From positions 1 to 9,303 of the forward strand of contig CALCHM010000017.1 in NCBI GenBank assembly GCA_937901345.1: DNA of 9,303 nucleotides, in the 5' to 3' direction. The position numbers and the translations under genes were made by a program. Shown one piece after another: positions 5,461-9,303 of the stretch. The DNA is from an uncultured Prevotella sp. (GTDB lineage Bacteria > Bacteroidota > Bacteroidia > Bacteroidales > Bacteroidaceae). Position 1 is the first letter of the stretch. The number at the start of each line of letters is the position of its first letter. The notes beneath the pieces were generated by a model. The model searched no databases. It saw nothing but the letters and a program-made list of their open reading frames with translations, and was not told the origin of the DNA.

Positions 5461-8286
5461 ATGAAGACGCTTTACTTGCTTGACGCCTACGCGCTCATAT
5501 TCCGTGCATATTACGCCTTGATACGTACTCCACGCATCAATTCTAAAGGCGAGAATACGAGTGCTATTTTTGGTTTTATTAATACACTTGAGGACATTCT
5601 CAAGTCGATGAACCCCGACTATATTGCAATTGCTTTTGACCCCTCTGGTCCTACTTTTCGCCACGAAGTCTACCCTGAATACAAGGCACAGCGTGAGGCG
5701 ACGCCTGAAGATATTCGTCGCTCTGTGCCTATCATTAAGGAGGTGATTCGTGCATATAACATTCCTATCCTTGAGGTAATGGGTTACGAGGCCGACGATG
5801 TTATCGGAACCGTAGCGAAGCATGCCGCTGCCGAGGGTCTTGACGTGCGCATGGTGACGCCCGACAAGGACTACGCCCAGTTGGTGGAAGATCACATCCT
5901 CATGTGCCGCCCAGGAAGTGGCGCAAAGGGAATGGAGATTCTCGGACCTGCTGAGGTGTGCGAGAAGTATGGCCTCACGTCTCCTTTGCAGGTTATCGAC
6001 TATCTCGCACTGACGGGCGACACGGCTGACAATGTTCCAGGTTGTCCAGGAGTAGGGGAGAAGACGGCTACAAAGTTGATTCAAGATTTTGGATCTGTTG
6101 AAAACCTCTTGGCAAGCACCGACCAATTAAAGGGGGCTATGCAAAAGAAGGTGGTGGAAAATGCCGAGAAAATAAGTTTCTCGAAATTCCTTGTCACCAT
6201 CAAGACCGATGTGCCTATGGATATCGATTTGGAACGTTTTGTGCGCCACGAACCTGACACCGCTGCTTTGCAACGCATTTTTGAAGAACAGGAATTTCGC
6301 GCCTTGAGTCAGCGTCTGTTTGGAACCCCTAAAGCGACGCCCCAAGCAAACTCTGGAGCACCCGTTCAACTCGACCTCTTTGGAAATCCTGTCTCCACTA
6401 GCGCTACGCAACCCGACCTTTTTACACCTTCTGAAGCAGCAACGCCCAATCAACTGGACCTCTTTGAGACTTCGCTAAAAACGCTTGCCGACGTTCCGCA
6501 CTCCTACCATCTCATCGATACTAACGAAGCTGCCCAAGCACTTGTGGACGAGTTGCTGAAGCACTCTTGCGTGGCTTTCGACACTGAAACGACCTCGCTC
6601 AATGCCCTTGATGCGCGCCTCGTAGGCATGAGTTTTGCCCCGTCGCCCGGCACGGCCTATTACGTTGCCATTCCTGTCGATAGAGAAGAAGCACAATGTC
6701 GCGTTGATATCTTCCGTCCCTTCTTCTCCGCACTGCAAATTGAGAAGGTGGGGCAGAATATGAAGTACGACATGCTCGTCATGAAGCAATACGGTGTAAA
6801 CCTCGAAGGTCCGCTCTTCGACACCATGTTGGCACACTATGTTGTGCAACCCGAAATGCGCCACGGTATGGACTACATGGCTGAAATTTATCTGAAGTAC
6901 AAGACCATCCATATCGACGAACTCATCGGAGCACGAGGCAGGAACCAACGCTCAATGGGTGACCTCAGTCCGAGTGAAATTTGCGACTATGCCTGTGAGG
7001 ATGCCGATATCACGCTTCAGTTGAAACCGCTGCTTGAAGCGGAGATGCAGAAGAACGATGTGGAGCGCGTGTTCCGCGAGATTGAAATGCCACTTCTGCC
7101 CGTGTTGGCTGATATGGAAATGACGGGTGTTGTTCTCGATACAGATGCCATCGAAAGCACGGGGCGCTTGTTTATGGAGCGTTTGGAGCAAATCGAGAGC
7201 GAAATCTTTGAACTCGCGGGGCATCCCTTTACCATCACATCTCCCCGACAAGTGGGTGAGGTGCTCTTTGGCGAACTCCAGTTAGCGCAAAAGGTGAAGA
7301 AGACGAAGACGGGACAATATTCCACTTCTGAAGAGGAACTTGAAAAACTAAAGTCCAAGCATCCCATTGTAGAGAAAATCCTGCAACATCGTGGGTTGAA
7401 GAAACTCCTTTCTACCTACATCGAGGCGCTTCCAAAACTTATAAATCCCCAAACAGGACATATCCATACGTCCTTCAATCAGGCGGTGACGGCCACGGGA
7501 CGTTTGTCGTCGTCCAACCCCAATTTGCAAAACATTCCCATCCGCGATGACGATGGTAAGGAAATCCGTCGCACCTTTGTGCCCGAACCCGGTCACGTAT
7601 TCTTCTCTGCCGACTATTCTCAGATAGAATTGCGCATCATGGCACACTTATCAGGTGATGCCAACCTTGTTGAGGCATTCCGTTTGGGTAATGACATTCA
7701 CGCCGCTACTGCCGCCAAGATTTTTAAGAAACCCTTGGAAGAGGTGACGAAAGACGAGCGTCGCAAAGCCAAGACAGCCAACTTTGGTATCATCTATGGC
7801 ATCTCAGCGTTCGGATTGGCTGAACGTATGGGTGTGAGTCGTACGGAGGCAAAAGAGTTAATTGAAAACTACTTCCTCACGTATCCCGCCGTGAAGGAGT
7901 ATATGGACAAGAGCATCGACCTTGCACGCGATCGCGGATATATCCTTACCGACTTTGGGCGTCGCCGCTACCTTGCAGACATTAATTCGGCCAATTCTGT
8001 CGTTCGTGGTTATGCTGAACGCAATGCCATCAACGCACCCATTCAGGGTACTGCTGCCGACATCATCAAGATAGCCATGATTCGCATAGCCGAACGCATG
8101 CGCCGAGAGGGGATGAAATCAAAAATGATTCTACAAGTACACGACGAACTCAACTTCAGCGTCCTGCCCGAGGAACTTGATACTATCCGCAAAATCGTAG
8201 TGGAAGAAATGGAAAGTGCATACACGATGCAAGTGCCCCTCGTGGCAGAATGTGGGGTAGGGGAGAACTGGTTAGAGGCGCATTAA
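5461..8286 (+). CDS. polA: DNA polymerase I
   Basis: This is a complete 941-aa DNA polymerase I, which removes RNA primers and fills gaps in replication and repair. The 5' nuclease domain (1 to ~290) has LLDAYALIFRAYY (Asp8), YEADDVIGT (109-117), TPDKDY (Asp135, Asp137) and the helix-hairpin-helix region GDTADNVPGCPGVGEKTA (186-203). The 3'-5' exonuclease domain (~345-540) keeps all proofreading motifs: FDTETT (Asp374, Glu376), GQNMKYD (Asp437) and YACEDAD (Tyr510, Asp514). The polymerase domain has motif A DYSQIELR (Asp718), motif B RRKAKTANFGIIYG (767-780; Phe775 is the position that discriminates against dideoxynucleotides) and motif C QVHDEL (Asp895, Glu896). The linker (~290-345) is low in complexity and holds three QxDLF motifs at 303-307, 317-321 and 331-335, like sliding-clamp binding peptides. 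Length is near that of E. coli Pol I (928 aa). The ATG at 5461 starts right at the conserved N-terminus; no Shine-Dalgarno is seen. Confidence 0.99.
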   Translation: MKTLYLLDAYALIFRAYYALIRTPRINSKGENTSAIFGFINTLEDILKSMNPDYIAIAFDPSGPTFRHEVYPEYKAQREATPEDIRRSVPIIKEVIRAYNIPILEVMGYEADDVIGTVAKHAAAEGLDVRMVTPDKDYAQLVEDHILMCRPGSGAKGMEILGPAEVCEKYGLTSPLQVIDYLALTGDTADNVPGCPGVGEKTATKLIQDFGSVENLLASTDQLKGAMQKKVVENAEKISFSKFLVTIKTDVPMDIDLERFVRHEPDTAALQRIFEEQEFRALSQRLFGTPKATPQANSGAPVQLDLFGNPVSTSATQPDLFTPSEAATPNQLDLFETSLKTLADVPHSYHLIDTNEAAQALVDELLKHSCVAFDTETTSLNALDARLVGMSFAPSPGTAYYVAIPVDREEAQCRVDIFRPFFSALQIEKVGQNMKYDMLVMKQYGVNLEGPLFDTMLAHYVVQPEMRHGMDYMAEIYLKYKTIHIDELIGARGRNQRSMGDLSPSEICDYACEDADITLQLKPLLEAEMQKNDVERVFREIEMPLLPVLADMEMTGVVLDTDAIESTGRLFMERLEQIESEIFELAGHPFTITSPRQVGEVLFGELQLAQKVKKTKTGQYSTSEEELEKLKSKHPIVEKILQHRGLKKLLSTYIEALPKLINPQTGHIHTSFNQAVTATGRLSSSNPNLQNIPIRDDDGKEIRRTFVPEPGHVFFSADYSQIELRIMAHLSGDANLVEAFRLGNDIHAATAAKIFKKPLEEVTKDERRKAKTANFGIIYGISAFGLAERMGVSRTEAKELIENYFLTYPAVKEYMDKSIDLARDRGYILTDFGRRRYLADINSANSVVRGYAERNAINAPIQGTAADIIKIAMIRIAERMRREGMKSKMILQVHDELNFSVLPEELDTIRKIVVEEMESAYTMQVPLVAECGVGENWLEAH
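6367..6465 (+). repeat. Three QxDLF motifs at 14-residue spacing in the PolA linker
   Basis: Within polA, codons 303-307 (QLDLF), 317-321 (QPDLF) and 331-335 (QLDLF) form a repeat with an exact 42-nt period. QLDLF equals the consensus bacterial beta-clamp (DnaN) binding pentapeptide QL[S/D]LF. The stretch joins the 5' nuclease to the proofreading domain and is rich in P, T, S and A, so the motifs should be exposed on a flexible tether. Clamp binding is inferred from the motif only. Confidence 0.85.
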
Positions 8287-8416
8287 AGTGGTCAACAGAG
8301 AACAATTGTTGAGGGTGTTTGGTACAAATACCGTTCGAACACCTTTCGAACACTCGGATTGCTTCTCATTTCTACCCCATCAAACTTCTCTCTACACGAA
8401 AATACCGCATTGGGGA

Positions 8417-8580
8417 CCCCGCAAGTTTGCAGGAAGGTATTTGGAAAAAATCTAGTGCCCCGTAGCATTGCGGGACGTGATTTGTGAAAAACCAGACCCG
8501 TCGCAGGTTTTCGGGGAGCGAAATGTGAGAAATTTGGGTGCCGCAGACGTGCGTGGCTCCAGATTTTTTGAAAATGGCAT
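8417..8580. repeat. Degenerate ~41-bp tandem repeat, four units
   Basis: Four diverged units start at about 8417, 8458, 8497 and 8541. Each opens with a C/G-rich word such as CCCCGCAAG, CCCCGTAGC, CCCGTCGCAG or CCGCAGACG. An A/T-rich tail follows, like ATTTGGAAAAAA, ATTTGTGAAAAA, AAATGTGAGAAA or ATTTTTTGAAAA. Unit 2 has a short palindrome CCCG...CGGG ahead of its tail. The period and the ATTTGTnAAAA-like core resemble the cleaner array at 3649-3903. Unit boundaries are approximate because similarity is low. Confidence 0.55.
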
Positions 8581-8600
8581 GAAACTGCTATGTTACAAAG

Positions 8601-8639
8601 AAAAACAGAGGAAACCTCGTACCGGGGCTTCCTCTGTTT
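8601..8639. terminator. Hairpin terminator between convergent genes
   Basis: A perfect 11-bp stem pairs AAACAGAGGAA (8603-8613) with TTCCTCTGTTT (8629-8639). After one mismatch it continues with about four more pairs and a 5-nt loop near 8619-8623. Read on the minus strand it is followed by TTTTTCTTTG, a good U-tract, so it should end the amidase transcript. On the plus strand the tract is TTTATTG, weaker but possibly enough to stop polA read-through. Confidence 0.75.
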
Positions 8640-8767
8640 ATTGTAAGGGGAATGGAGTTCGTCAAAACCATTCTATGTGAGCATGTCCATTTTCATTGCG
8701 CGCACTTGGTTGAGTAGATGGGGGGGGCATTGACTATAACGTTTAAGGATAAGCATTCGGTTAAAGG

Positions 8768-9303
8768 TTATCTTATCACAATTCGCTCCACAGGTTGCTC
8801 CTTCACCTTGTCGAAGGGGTGGGCTTGATACCTTACTTTATCGAAGTCAATCTTTGCCAGTTCGATGCACCGGATGGTGTTGTTGTAGGCCGTTTTGAAA
8901 TACACTTTGCGGTGCGTTAAGTCGATGGCTGACGTCCAATGCGTGGCGCTGGGAATGTCGGGGGCAGTGCCCTGCGGATGTTCGGCGCCTATGGGCAGGT
9001 CGAAGTTATTCAGGATGTGGAAGCATTGTTTCACTGTGCTGAAAGCGTCGTCTAATTGGGGCGCTGTAGCGCGATAGAAAGCGGCGCGCACGAAGCGCGA
9101 TGGGGGAGTGGCGTCGCCAGGCAGTCCGAGAAAACCGCTATTTCCGCCTAAGGGAAAAAGTTCCTGCTTGCCTAAGATTTGGCGCTGCGCATCGCCGGGG
9201 AAGAGGTTGACGTAATTGTTCAGGTTGGTAAGGTGCCACTGAAAGTCGGGTGCATTGGTGAGTACGCCTACCGTGTTTTCATAGAAATGGGGCACGCCGT
9301 TAA
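8768..9303 (-). CDS. Choloylglycine hydrolase / linear amide C-N hydrolase family protein, C-terminal part
   Basis: This is the last ~178 residues of an N-terminal-nucleophile amidase of the choloylglycine hydrolase family (bile salt hydrolase, penicillin V acylase and related enzymes), which cleaves linear amide bonds. Visible family motifs are HFYENTVGVLTNAPDF and QWHLTNLNNYVNL, the PGDATPPSRFVRAAF block, whose SRFVR Arg matches the conserved active-site arginine, and THWTSAIDL with TAYNNTIRCIEL near the C-terminus. The frame is open to the right edge: a GTG at 9293-9295 is preceded by in-frame codons for Asn-Gly, which fits family sequence, so GTG is internal Val and the real start, catalytic Cys and any signal peptide lie outside. 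Whether it acts on bile salts or other amides cannot be told from this part. It is convergent with polA and ends ~130 nt before the terminator hairpin. Confidence 0.9.
   Translation of the reverse strand, partial: NGVPHFYENTVGVLTNAPDFQWHLTNLNNYVNLFPGDAQRQILGKQELFPLGGNSGFLGLPGDATPPSRFVRAAFYRATAPQLDDAFSTVKQCFHILNNFDLPIGAEHPQGTAPDIPSATHWTSAIDLTHRKVYFKTAYNNTIRCIELAKIDFDKVRYQAHPFDKVKEQPVERIVIR

Larger units (their letters stand above)
8287..8767. other. Convergent intergenic region between polA and the amidase gene
   Basis: About 480 bp without a credible gene; a 70-codon open frame at 8468-8680 runs through repeats and the terminator hairpin and looks like chance. Just past polA are a perfect palindrome AACAATTGTT (8301-8310), a weak stem GGTGTT/AACACC (8314-8319 with 8338-8343, inner GGTA/TACC) and two copies of TTCGAACAC 11 bp apart (8334-8342, 8345-8353). 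These may mark the polA 3' end but have no clear U-run. The degenerate tandem array and the terminator follow. Confidence 0.5.

Noticed and set aside
5443..7647. Long minus-strand open frames opposite polA
   Set aside because: They are antisense shadows of a gene with complete, well-conserved domains; their translations match nothing I recognise.
8468..8680. 70-codon plus-strand open frame after polA
   Set aside because: It runs through the degenerate repeat and the terminator stem and shows no protein-like features.
8720..8727. Run of eight G that could be a phase-variable tract
   Set aside because: It lies outside any coding region, downstream of the amidase stop, with no promoter nearby.
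9293..9295. GTG as the start codon of the choloylglycine-type hydrolase
   Set aside because: The frame continues to the window edge with family-like residues, and the catalytic N-terminal half is missing, so this is an internal valine in a gene cut by the window.

Overview
The window looks like a chromosomal segment of a Bacteroidales bacterium, probably Prevotella-like. The evidence is indirect. None of the four genes whose start is visible has a good Shine-Dalgarno sequence. Two or three intergenic sites match the Bacteroidetes -7 promoter consensus TAnnTTTG. A secreted lipoprotein carries an acidic Bacteroidetes-type surface export motif after its lipobox cysteine. The protein families (short-form CstA, a secreted two-domain alpha/beta hydrolase, a choloylglycine-type amidase) are typical of gut or oral Bacteroidales. 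I see no tRNA, rRNA, transposase, phage gene or CRISPR array.

Layout: 1-365 is non-coding as far as I can tell. It holds a promoter-like site, several short hairpins and a good intrinsic terminator in the plus direction (a candidate small RNA), all lying inside an imperfect pair of inverted repeats. On the minus strand, cstA (2071-3504) is followed after 49 nt by a lipoprotein 5'-nucleotidase (366-2021), probably as one operon. The divergent gap 3505-4116 contains six full and one partial copies of a ~41-bp tandem repeat that also show an ~81-bp alternating higher-order pattern. On the plus strand follow a secreted alpha/beta hydrolase (4117-5388) and, 72 nt later, polA (5461-8286), each with a promoter-like site. 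The polA-to-amidase gap (8287-8767) contains a degenerate ~41-bp tandem array and a strong hairpin terminator between convergent genes. The window ends inside a minus-strand choloylglycine/linear-amide hydrolase whose N-terminus lies beyond the right edge.

How the genes may work together: the cstA-nucleotidase pair suggests nutrient salvage, with extracellular nucleotides dephosphorylated at the cell surface next to an inner-membrane carrier of the CstA pyruvate/peptide family; this is inference from adjacency. polA is a complete three-domain DNA polymerase I with an intact proofreading site. The most striking detail is three QxDLF motifs spaced exactly 14 residues apart in its interdomain linker, resembling the bacterial sliding-clamp binding pentapeptide. 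The other genes are ordinary; the remaining novelty is in the intergenic repeats and the candidate small RNA.
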